64,000 nucleotides of DNA from Marchantia polymorpha subsp. ruderalis (taxonomy: Eukaryota; Streptophyta; Marchantiopsida; Marchantiales; Marchantiaceae), in contig AP031352.1 of assembly GCA_037833965.1 (NCBI GenBank), positions 2,088,501-2,152,500 on the forward strand. The letters are read 5' to 3'. Shown here one piece after another: positions 19,256 through 28,724 of this stretch; the first letter of the stretch is position 1; each line of letters begins with the position of its first letter. The notes below the pieces were generated by a model that was not told where the DNA came from, searched no databases, and worked only from the letters and a program-made list of their open reading frames with translations. The position numbers and the translations under genes were made by a program.

Positions 19256-19284
19256 CCAGGCAAAACGCCTGGAACTATTTTATA
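19256..19284 (-). promoter_or_regulatory. LTR TATA box and hairpin, element 2 5' LTR
   Basis: TATAAAATA (19276-19284, minus) is followed by CCAGGCGTTTTGCCTGG (19256-19272). This is the promoter expected to drive the genomic RNA of element 2. Confidence 0.7.
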
Positions 19285-19320
19285 CCTTCTAAGTCCTACC
19301 TAACACTACACTGCACTACG

Positions 19321-22300
19321 CTACACGCCTGCACGGAACCACGCTACACTACACTCCGCGGAACCTGTACTACGTCTCCTGCGCGGCCGACTGCCGCGCA
19401 CTAACTCCCTACCCTGCCAATCTTCCGCTCGACTGCGCAGTCCCAAACGCTGCAACGCCGCGGTCACTTCCCCTTCGAGGGTGGACATGGTATCCTGTGC
19501 CTTCGACAGAAAGGCATCGAGCTTCTTTGCTACCTTCCGCCGACTCCTACTGTCGCCTGACAACAACCCGGCTGCGCGCAATTCAAACTCACGCAGTGTG
19601 AGTTTCTCCTGCGCCTTCACTTCCCAGTGGGCGTAGCCCTTGAGACAGTGGGCGACACGCCTCGCCGTCTCCACCTTCGTGCGATCCGCCTCCTTCCTGC
19701 GATCCTCTTCAATTATCACTAATTGCGATTCGGCTTCAGCACGTTGTGCTCTCAATTCGCCACACTCTGACTGTAACTTGCGGATTAACTCTTCATCCGC
19801 CTGCCGTGCGAGCTGACATTGTTCCAACAACCGCGTCTGTCGCACGAGCTCCTCTGACAAAATCCGATTCTGGGCCTGCTCAGAAATGAGTGCTTCCTTG
19901 ACCTTCACCTGCTCCTTGGTGAGCTCGTCAAGTTTCTCATCCTTCATCTTCTCGGAGTGCTTGTAGAATTTCTGATTAAGTTTGTACTGACCCCACAAGC
20001 ATGCATGCTTCTCCTTCAATTCCCTCAACTTCTGGTCCACTCTAGCTAATAGCTTGCTGGTGTGGACTTTAGTGCGAGTCCGCCTGCGCACTAATTCGAT
20101 GTAAGATCCCGGCTGGAGTGGGTCGGCGTATTTATCGACCTTGCGATCCAAGTACCTCAGCAACGGAATCACCTGCTCAGAGAGCGCCGCCGCCGGCGCT
20201 CCAACAATTTCCTCCTCCTCCTCCTCGGTGTCTTCTGCTCCTGACATTTCTTCCGTGGAGCCCCCGTCGTCATCATCCGAGTGGAGAATTTCAGTCGCCA
20301 TTGATTGCGTCGGCGACTGCCCCGAGTGGGGCTGCACGTTGTCGACGTGTGCTGCCTGCGAAGGCACGGCTGCAGCCTCGCTGCTCGTCGCCAAAATGTC
20401 TAAGGCGGAAGGCGAATGTACTCGTGCGGCATCCCCGTCTCTCGCTTGTTGGTTGTCTACCGCGTCCTCTCTGCCGCCGTCGTCCGCCGCCGAAGGCGAT
20501 CGAGCGGAGGGTGGCTGCGCGGGGTTTGATTGCGCATCGCGCATCGAAATTTCATCCCGCGGACAGTCACTCCGCTCCTCCGTCTGTTGCTGCTCCCTTG
20601 ACCGGTCCGTGGGGGCTGTGCCCGGCCCGTGCGCAGGCGCGATTGCCGGCGCCTTGTCCGCCGCAGGCGTAGCGCCGCGGACATCCATCGCCGAAGGCGA
20701 CATGGCCGGGGGCCGCTCGCCCGATGTACCTTGGCCTATAGGCCCTACCGCCGAAGGCGCATCTATCGGCGGACTTCCCGCCGATGGTGCGGCCTCCGCA
20801 CGCTCCCTGCTCGTATCTCCTCGGCTCGAAGGCCCTGGCGCCGAAGGCGCAAATTGCGGCGCGTGGTGCGCCGGAGGGTCTGGCCCCGAGGGCCGGTGTC
20901 TCGTAGGCGGTTCTTCCGCCGGCTCCTTCCCCTTCCTACGTTGGAACGGGGGTGATTCTTGCCTGTGCACCGGCGGCACGTGTGGAGGTGTCCTGTGCAC
21001 AGGCGACCTGTGCACAGGCGGGCGCCTGTGCACAGGCGGACTGCTCCTTCCCACGCGTAAGCGTAGATCCACGTCCACTTGTGTTCGCCGGTCCGCGGAG
21101 GCTCGTCTGTGCGCAAACGGAACATCTGTCCGCATCGCACGTGGTAACTCCGGAGGCCCTTGGCCCGTAGGCGGCCTCTCTCCCGACGAGGTTGCAGCGG
21201 GGCCCGTTGCTCCTGCGGTCGTCCGCGCTTCCTCATGCTTCTCTGGCGACGCACTTCCTTTCTCCGTCGCAATCGTCGCCGTGTCCGCACTGTCGGCTGG
21301 TAACACCAGTCTGCGTGCCTTCTGCTTCGGCCGGCTGTATGGCTCGCACAGCGGCCGCGGCCGAATGGGAGCCGAGGGTTCTTGATGCTGCTCCTCTTCA
21401 GACTCTTCCCTCCATCGCCGCTTCCGCGGCACTCGTGCTGCAGGAGTGTGTCTCCCTTCGTCCCTCCGCCTTGATGGGGTAGAAGTCGGTGACTCCTCCG
21501 CATCCGTGTCGACCTCATTCTCCCGCACATACTTCCCGGGATGGTCGATGGATAATGGCGGAAAATGTTCAAGCTCCGCCGCTGTCAAACAATTCCGCTG
21601 TCGATAAAAATTGATGAGGAAAGGAGAGAGATGGTTTAGAGTTCCCCCCTTCTCCTCAAACGCGTGCTGTCGCATCACCCTGTGCAGGATGCTCGCCCAG
21701 TGAATTGGAGTTCCCTCGATGACGCACTCCACAAAAGAGACCTGCCACAATGTGATGTAGCAGGCGCGGTGCGGCTGCAGTAATTGCATCAGCGCCGCGG
21801 ACAAAGTCCGGCGAAATCGATCCTTGTAATCACGGGTCCTGTACCCATTCTTGGTAGACCTCCCGGTCTTGAACAGCTCCACAAATTGCGCCTCTTCCTG
21901 CTTGGTCACCTTGATGCTCTCACTGTCGAAAAGGAGATGCCCTGGCATGCCAGCACATCTTCCCAACGCCTGCGCCCAATCTTGGACTGTCCATCGATCA
22001 ACATGCGGACGCAATCCGCGCGAGGGTGGTCCCTGTGGCTCTAGCCACTCGCGCACCATATTCGCACAGATGTAGTTCCATCCCCATAGCAAGAAATCGA
22101 GCTTTCTTGCTATTAAGCGCTCCTCGAAAGCGCGCAGCCCGTTCTGTGGTAGGCGAAGTGGCACCATCCGCAATCTGCTCGGTCTCGTCATTGCGTTCCT
22201 GGAGTTCGCTCGCCCGCTCATTTTACTTCCGCACTGCCCGCGCTTCTTTCTCTCTCGGCAAACTCTAATCGCCCTCAATTCCAAATCACGCGCATTCACT

Positions 22301-22443
22301 TCTCCCTCAATCAACAAGAAATCTCCTGTGCGGCGACGTCGAGAATGTTCAGCAGCCAGCAGATGGATGCGCGCAGCGCGCACAAGAGATTGGAATCGCG
22401 AATTCAAGAATGGGACGTTCTCCGCCGCCCGGTCGAAGGTCAT
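19321..22443 (-). CDS. 1040-aa protein encoded within LTR U3 (5' LTR of element 2)
   Basis: Near-identical to the frame at 13768-16905 and to that at 33236-36373, with the same N-terminal tryptophan-rich domain, acidic patch and C-terminal coiled coil. Length differences fall in the low-complexity middle, where this copy has fewer palindrome-derived residues (ASADRRTQ instead of the doubled ASADGRASADRRTQ). The stop codon lies about 37 bp before the TATA box. In the 3' LTR of a complete element this frame would lie downstream of pol, in the position of an env-like or accessory gene, and could be expressed from a subgenomic RNA. In this 5' position it lies upstream of the LTR promoter. The function is unknown. 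Confidence 0.75.
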   Translation of the reverse strand: MTFDRAAENVPFLNSRFQSLVRAARIHLLAAEHSRRRRTGDFLLIEGEVNARDLELRAIRVCRERKKRGQCGSKMSGRANSRNAMTRPSRLRMVPLRLPQNGLRAFEERLIARKLDFLLWGWNYICANMVREWLEPQGPPSRGLRPHVDRWTVQDWAQALGRCAGMPGHLLFDSESIKVTKQEEAQFVELFKTGRSTKNGYRTRDYKDRFRRTLSAALMQLLQPHRACYITLWQVSFVECVIEGTPIHWASILHRVMRQHAFEEKGGTLNHLSPFLINFYRQRNCLTAAELEHFPPLSIDHPGKYVRENEVDTDAEESPTSTPSRRRDEGRHTPAARVPRKRRWREESEEEQHQEPSAPIRPRPLCEPYSRPKQKARRLVLPADSADTATIATEKGSASPEKHEEARTTAGATGPAATSSGERPPTGQGPPELPRAMRTDVPFAHRRASADRRTQVDVDLRLRVGRSSPPVHRRPPVHRSPVHRTPPHVPPVHRQESPPFQRRKGKEPAEEPPTRHRPSGPDPPAHHAPQFAPSAPGPSSRGDTSRERAEAAPSAGSPPIDAPSAVGPIGQGTSGERPPAMSPSAMDVRGATPAADKAPAIAPAHGPGTAPTDRSREQQQTEERSDCPRDEISMRDAQSNPAQPPSARSPSAADDGGREDAVDNQQARDGDAARVHSPSALDILATSSEAAAVPSQAAHVDNVQPHSGQSPTQSMATEILHSDDDDGGSTEEMSGAEDTEEEEEEIVGAPAAALSEQVIPLLRYLDRKVDKYADPLQPGSYIELVRRRTRTKVHTSKLLARVDQKLRELKEKHACLWGQYKLNQKFYKHSEKMKDEKLDELTKEQVKVKEALISEQAQNRILSEELVRQTRLLEQCQLARQADEELIRKLQSECGELRAQRAEAESQLVIIEEDRRKEADRTKVETARRVAHCLKGYAHWEVKAQEKLTLREFELRAAGLLSGDSRSRRKVAKKLDAFLSKAQDTMSTLEGEVTAALQRLGLRSRAEDWQGRELVRGSRPRRRRSTGSAECSVAWFRAGV

Positions 22444-23690
22444 GGTCGGCTCCTGCTCGTGAAGAACGTCTCACTTGATGGCCGCGCCGGCTGTACGCTG
22501 GAACGGTCTTCGCTCTCACGCGCGGCTTCACGCTCCGCCGTCGTCGCTTAAACTCTCACGCTCGAATTGGCGGATTTGAACTCCGCGAGCGTATTACCCC
22601 GCGGACATGGGGGCGCAGCGCCGAAGGCGAGTTTTCCGCCTTGCGCGGTACACTTGTTCGTACCGCCCCTCGGCCAATCCCCCTCTGCCTTGACGCGTGT
22701 GTCCGCATGTCGGACAAAAGTTCAACTCCTGCCTGTGCGCAGGCAGGAGCCTCGGCGGATGCTCCGCCGGCGCGGAACTTGAACATCCTCCTGTGCACAG
22801 GCGATCGCCTGTGCGCAGGCGAATTCCGTGCGCGGCGCTGCGCTGGCGCGGAAGGCGTTGACCGTGGTCAGCCGTCTCCGTCCAGTCTGTCCGTTCCTTG
22901 TCTCTTCGTCGGCGCTTCCGCCGCCGCAACTCCGTTCGTCCCAGAGCGCATCCATCCGTCCCGTCCGCATGGTCCGTACCGATTTGATTACTCTGGCGGC
23001 TCTTCCGCCGTACGCGGCGCTGCGCTGGCGCGGAAGGCGCCGTACACTTTCTACCTCACAAGGCGCATTTCTAGGGCCCAAGGCGGATTTTCCGCCGACG
23101 CCGAAGTGCCTGTGCACAGGCGGTCGCCTGTGCGTAGGCGGACTTCGCGCCTCCCCTAACCCTACTTCGCCTGTGCACAGGCGAACGCCTTCGCCCGCGC
23201 ATAGGACAAAACTTGATTCCCCCTTCCGCGTAGGCGGAATTCGCGCCGGTGGCGAACTCTTTCCGCCGTATGCGACCACCTCCGTTTCTTCCAATAGTGA
23301 TAACTCCCTAAGTCCTCGTCCGTTCCAAGCGTTCTTGGGCTCGTTGGAATCAGTGCGTCGAGCTCTTTCCAACGGGACCCTAACTTGATCAAGGCGCCCG
23401 AGGGTTGACCTGATTATGGAGGATTTCCCTACCGCCGCGGACGCAACCTCCGAAGGCGGGTTTTGCGCCTTGTGTCGTAGGGGTCCTCACTGCAGAGCTC
23501 GCAGGGAGGGTGGTGCCTGTCCTTACTGCTGCACCCCAAATTCCAGATTCTACAAGATCCCTCGAGAATCCCCGCGATCTTCCGGATTCACTCTGTTTTG
23601 ATGTACCGAAGGCTATTTATAATGCTGCCAGGGTACAGTTTTCCAAAAATGTTTTAATTTCCTCAAAATTGCCAAAAGTGGGGTACCACA

Positions 23691-24161
23691 GTCCTTCAGT
23701 GCGGACCTGTGTTCTCTGCATGTTCTGTGAGTTGAGAGTGTTGTTCACCGCGTATGAGTGACTTCGATCCGAAGTAGGCAGTCCAAACCGGGTTTCCTAC
23801 GCTAGCAGCAAGCTAGTGGAAGTGTTGTAAAAGCCGGAGTTGGAAGTCACTACCCGCAGCTTCGCTGAGTGTACTCTTGAGAGACCTTCCCCCCTGAAAT
23901 CTTGAGTAGAGGTCCTAACGGATCTCTGGGTTGTGTTTCTGTAGTTTCAGGTGTGTGTGTGTGTTACGCTGCACTGTGCGACCTCCGAGTGCGCTCCGAG
24001 TGGACACTTGCAGTATTTCTGGGAGTGACAGTCGCCTGAGAATTCAAACTCCTCAATAGTCTGTTAAACGTGACACTTTGTACCCTGTGTGTTCCTCTGT
24101 CCCTGTGGGTTCGACCTTTCTACCACTATATTGCAGTTTTAGCCTTTAGTGGGTTATTTCA
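23691..24161 (+). mobile_element. U5 end of an older plus-strand LTR
   Basis: The sequence aligns with the U5 part of the other LTRs (compare 17440-17919), including a short TG run near 23951, and ends GTGGGTTATTTCA (one change from TTACA). Its upstream part was separated by the insertion of element 2 and lies left of the window. There is no primer binding site after it, so it is probably the right end of a solo or 3' LTR in host DNA. Confidence 0.75.
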
Positions 24162-24680
24162 GGGACTTCATTCGCCCTTAGCGTTCGTTAGCCAGCACTC
24201 TCTCATCTTTCCGCCCATTGGCTGGGCTGAAGTGGGGGGACCCTTAGCACACCTCATCAAGTTTCCTTTTTCCCCAATCTTGGGGTGCCTTTCTAGGCGA
24301 GCTGGGATTCGGGTACTTACTGACTGGTATACTTACTGACCTTTAGTTCTTGCGTCTCCCTTGGATCCGAAAGCGAAGAAAGCCCTAGACTAGAATCAGC
24401 TGTCTCTCCCGAACGTTTTGTTCTCGGCTGATTGCCCCAAAAAGGTCTTGAGTGATCTGCGCCGCGCCGAAGCTATTTTTTTGGCGTGAGTCTCGTGGAT
24501 GGCTAACTGGGTGGGCTGCCCAAACTTACTGGTGCTAGCTGCCTTTCTAGCCCCTCAAGTAACCGGCGCACCGTCGGTCAGCCGCCAGCGCTGACTTAGA
24601 ATTCGAACCCGAACCTCCGTTCCAACTAGTGACCGACCTAGACTTCTGTAGGCTTCGTAAGAGGTAGTGATTCAGATAAG
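24162..24680. other. Organelle-like intergenic segment (possible NUMT)
   Basis: About 520 bp of balanced base composition, unlike both the GC-rich LTRs and the AT-rich DNA to its right. It has the texture of plant mitochondrial spacer (runs such as GGGGGGACCC and CTAGACTAGAATCAG). I see no gene in it. The assignment rests on style only. Confidence 0.3.
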
Positions 24681-24889
24681 CAAGGAGAAATCTCGCAAAG
24701 AATTTATATCAAGAGAGTATTGTAAGTATCTTTTATTCTACTGAATTTGTTACAGACCTAGAACTACCGACCATGAAGTATAATACTCAGGCATGCGTAA
24801 TTTATTGGACCATATGGCGTAGTGGCTAAATTACCTAAATGTACTCTTTCTTTGGCGCCTAAATTGATGTTGTACGTTAACGTCAAAGC

Positions 24890-25024
24890 TCCGGAACATT
24901 TAAGTGGTAATTTCAGGAACAAGCCATGGTTCTTGGCTTCTTAAGGATCAGATATCGGTCCGGAACATTTAAGGGTTAAGTTCACGAACATGACATAGTT
25001 CTTGGCTTATTACAGAGCAGATAC
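24890..25024. repeat. Two-copy tandem repeat, about 69 bp
   Basis: CCGGAACATTTAAG starts units at 24891 and 24960, and both continue to GTTCTTGGCTT followed by AGATA. The copies are diverged. Confidence 0.65.
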
Positions 25025-25712
25025 TAGCCGCACTTGTGCAAAGTGGAAGGAAGATTCTGCTCAAACTCAGTGCAGGGCACAACAAATGATGTCATTCAAA
25101 TTGAATGCAGAGAACCACGATTTCGGTTCCAAAGCAAATCGTAGACTGTGCAAAAAGTACTTTACATCTCTCGAGAATTCAATGCTATGGTGAACTCGAG
25201 GACGGAGAGATGTTTGATGTGCACTGATGACCCAGCTCTGCCGGTTATTCTTATATCTTGAAGACTGGTTCGTAGCAAAGATGATGTGATGTGGATGCAC
25301 AATGTCATGGATTGCTTGAAAGCACATATATCTTAGATGTAAGTACTGTCCTTTGTGTACAATTGCATGTAAAGCTGCATGTTTTTGCCCCGTCGTGAAC
25401 TTTCCACAGGAAGTTGTAAGTTTCATTGCCCTCTTACAAAGCACTTTCATAAGAGATAGTAGCCGCACTTGTAATAATCAGGATGGCTTTGACGGTAACT
25501 CTCCTCAGTGTAGCGCTGAATGCAATTTATGAGATTGTTTGTGAGTAAAGATGCCGTATTTTTTGTTTTAAAGAAGTTTCTTTGTCCTGCAAAGAGCACA
25601 TTATGTTGGCACTCTTATCCTAAGTCTCCATCCGAATTTGAGTTGCTATGGGTGACAATTGGAAGCGTTTTCGTAGGAAACTAACAGCTGCCTCGATTAA
25701 CTTTCCTGATGA

Positions 25713-25735
25713 GACTAAATTAAGTTAATTTAGTC
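25713..25735. repeat. Perfect palindrome
   Basis: GACTAAATTAA, a central G, then TTAATTTAGTC: 11-bp arms with a one-base centre. Confidence 0.75.
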
Positions 25736-26025
25736 TAATGACTTATATAAGCATGCCCTACCATACTGCTTGCAATCTAGGCTAACCAACATTCAAGTGA
25801 ATAGTAGAGACATCCAAGATATGGATACGATCTATATACCCAAGATATCCACACAAAGACGCCATTAATATGCAAAGAGCGAGGAGAAGTCAAGGTGAAG
25901 AAGTGAGACTTAGATTCAGGGAACATTCGCAAAGAAATGAGCAACAAGTAAACGTGAAAAGGTGTCAGTCCCGTCCGCCAAAGATTAAGGGAATAAAGTT
26001 AAGAGAATAAAGAAGGAGCGTTTGC

Positions 26026-26124
26026 CACAGCTTTTCGGGCCATATATGATGGCCCGAAAAGCTGTGTAAACCTGAGCGAAAAGCTTTTGACAGCGCGGGC
26101 ATATATGATGGCCGCGCTGTCAAA
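26026..26124. repeat. Two adjacent hairpins with a shared loop
   Basis: Hairpin 1 (26026-26066) has 18-bp perfect arms (CACAGCTTTTCGGGCCAT); hairpin 2 (26086-26124) has about 17-bp arms (TTTGACAGCGCGGGCAT, one mismatch). Both have the loop sequence ATATG flanked by CAT and ATG, but the stems are unrelated. No protein or known RNA is recognised. Confidence 0.7.
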
Positions 26125-27630
26125 GACAGAGCATTTTGCTCAGCCTTTATCCTATGTACTAAAGCTTTCGTGGAAGGTGCAGGCGATGATACTTCAGGTT
26201 TCTTTTAAGTTCAATCAGATCGAGGTGGGGTCTCCATGATCTCCTGCTGATGGTAACATGTATATAGTCCGGACCATGTATCGATCGGCCATCAGCTTGG
26301 CATCGAGATGGAAGACCAAGGAGGTAATGTTTTGTAATTTACAGAGAATTTGGAGCCCTTGTTTGATCTTCGGGCCGAATCTGAGAGAAAAGGATACTTT
26401 CAGGCAGTCATTCGCAAAGATCTGCGGAATTTGGGCTCCAGAGCTAAATCTCTGAGAGTAAACTTCTCCCAATCTGTTCTCTATATTTAGCTCTGAAAAT
26501 GATAACATGTATCTTCTTTATATTGATGATTGAACCACCTTTAAAGTTGATGTATGTTCAATGCAAACTTTAATTATATAAATTCAAACTTGACTACATT
26601 TTTTCCTCTAGGCTTATTAAAAATAATCAAGACTCGTAAAAAAATGAGTAGTATCTGGGACAATTTTTACAAACTTTTCTTTTGACTCTAATAAGGACTT
26701 AAAATAAAAAAATCTGCGTGAGATCAACCACATTATTCTTGTGACCATATTGTTCTGAATGCTGCTCACTGTGTTTTTGTTTCGGACATCCATTGGTATT
26801 GGTGATTTCTGGCAGGGTAACAAAGAGCAATTTTTGACAAGAAACGAGCGTGGATCATAAGGGACAAGTGATTGTGTGAAATGTGCGCTGATGATTGATG
26901 AGACATTGAAATTGGAGTTTCAAACAGAAAAACTATGATTCGATTAAATTTACGCGACAGACCATCATTGTCTAGACTCTAGGAACCTTCACCGACCATC
27001 GCTGTCTAGACCTTATGAACCTTCACGGTGGTTATAATTACACTTCTTGCTACCTCACTCTCATTCACACCTTTAAGTATATGCGGCGGAACTTTAAGGT
27101 CATGGTGAGGTGGAAATGTTGTTTATTCCAAACATTGAGATGGGTGCTGATGAGGTCAAAAGGGGATGGCATGGAGGAGGAGGGACTACTGTTTAGTAGA
27201 GCAAGAAGGAAGGAAGCTCGAGCTATCAACTCTCTCATCCACTATAGCGTAGCATAGATGCGTCGTGAGATGATTTGAGCTGAGAGCCGGGGAACTCAAA
27301 AGCGGAGAGAGGAGATAGATGCATGGTGGAGATAGGGACGTGGAGAATAGTCGCGAGGAGACGAGAGCAAATCGGATGCGAGTAGAGAATAAAGGGGAAC
27401 TCGAAACAGTAAGTTGGCTTTACTTTCAAGCCTTCGGTACCCAACATAAATTGAAAAGTATATTGAGTCTTGCTGTTGATTGACTGTTGCTGTTGGGGAA
27501 GCAGATCACGATTTCAAGATCTCAACGCTTTTCGCTTTGCACTTGGGGAAAGCAAAGCCCTTTTGAACTTAGTAGAACGTGGTAGGGAACAACTAAAGAA
27601 GTCGGTGGTGCACATCTGTATTTGCTTTCG

Positions 27631-27635
27631 GTTCC
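27631..27635. repeat. Target-site duplication GTTCC (left)
   Basis: GTTCC here and at 37932-37936 flank the diverged solo LTR. Confidence 0.8.
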
Positions 27636-28724
27636 TGTGGTAACACACTTTTTGTTTTTTTTTGCAGAATTTAAACAATTTTAGAAAACTAGTACCGAAG
27701 CAGTGTTTGTAGTTAGAAAAGGGTACGTTAAATAGAGAGGATTGATGAGATCGTCACGAGGTCACGAAGGATCGCGTAGTCGGATGTACCAACGCCAATG
27801 TCTTCGGCGCCTTCGGCAAAAGCTCCTTTTCTGAGGTGTCTCTACTCACGCGCTTCCAGCGTTTAAGGAAGCTACGCTTCCGGCGCAGACACCTCAGGAG
27901 GAGGTTTTGCTTAAGACGTCAGAAGAACGGCCCGGACCTCTGAAGGCTTCCGACCATGAGTGCGCCTTCGGCGATGCGCCGCTAGCGCGGGAAGGGAAAA
28001 CCTTCATAACGATCGGAATACACGGTAGATCCAGTTGGTTGAAATTGCATTAGAAAGAGCTCGGGACGCTCGTTCTAACGAGCCCAAGAGCGTCGGAGAT
28101 GGATCAGGGACGAAGAAGTTATGAGCGTCGGAAAACTCGTAGCCGGACATGCGCCGTTCGCGCTAGGGTTCACAGCCGGAAAGGACTCCCGTACACCTTC
28201 GGCGATGCGCCTTCGGCGGAATCGCGCGCTCACGGGAGGAAACCAACTCAGAGTCGGAAGCGCCTTTGGCGGCTGCTTATGGAAGGAAAGCGCCGGTCGG
28301 ATGTACGCCTCCGACGTGGCGCTGATGGCCGGCTGCGCTGGCATGATTTGCGCTGGCATGATTTGCGCCGGCGGGATATGCGCCGTCAGCAATGGACGAG
28401 GCATAAAGGACAAAATAAGCGGTACGAATACGCGCCGGCGTAATTTGCGCCGACTGGATGTGCGCCTCCAGCAAGGCGCCGATGGATAAGGAACACGCCA
28501 GCGGCGACGCGCCTCCGGTGATGGACGGGTTAGGGAAAGACAACATAGCCGACGTATACCCTACGGCGGACTCGAGTCCGGAAGACGGCGGCGGCGGGAG
28601 AATTCAACATTCACGCATGCGAATGCGCGCAGTGCGGAGACGTGAATTCGCGCATGCAAAGGGCGAACCGTTAGGCCGTATAACCGGCTGCGTACGTTGT
28701 AACCAGTAAGAACGTTGGACGTTC

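Larger units (their letters stand above)
18303..23690 (-). mobile_element. 5' LTR of element 2 (5.4-kb type)
   Basis: On the minus strand the LTR starts TGTGGTACCCCAC at 23690 and ends GTGGGTTATTACA at 18303, followed by the spacer and primer binding site. It is 5388 bp and carries an intact copy of the U3 frame. Right of it, the sequence GTCCTTCAGTGCGGACC belongs to U5 of an older LTR, showing that element 2 is inserted in another family member. The internal part of element 2, without its insertions, is only about 4.9 kb, so each LTR is longer than the coding interior that survives. Confidence 0.88.
24681..27635. other. AT-rich host DNA without a recognisable gene
   Basis: No frame here resembles a known protein; the longest (133 codons on the minus strand at 25067-25468) has no recognisable motif. 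The stretch holds a two-copy tandem repeat of about 69 bp (24890-25024), a 23-bp perfect palindrome (25713-25735), two consecutive hairpins (26026-26124) and a short direct repeat near 26964-27027. Confidence 0.6.

Noticed and set aside
20141-21385. 414-codon open frame antisense to the U3 protein
   Set aside because: It mirrors the GC-rich, palindrome-rich middle of the real frame. It is broken into smaller frames in the other copies (14826-15773, 34294-35169), and the diverged subfamily does not preserve it.
25067-25468. 133-codon minus-strand frame
   Set aside because: No recognisable motif, AT-rich surroundings, no neighbours or start context that support a gene.
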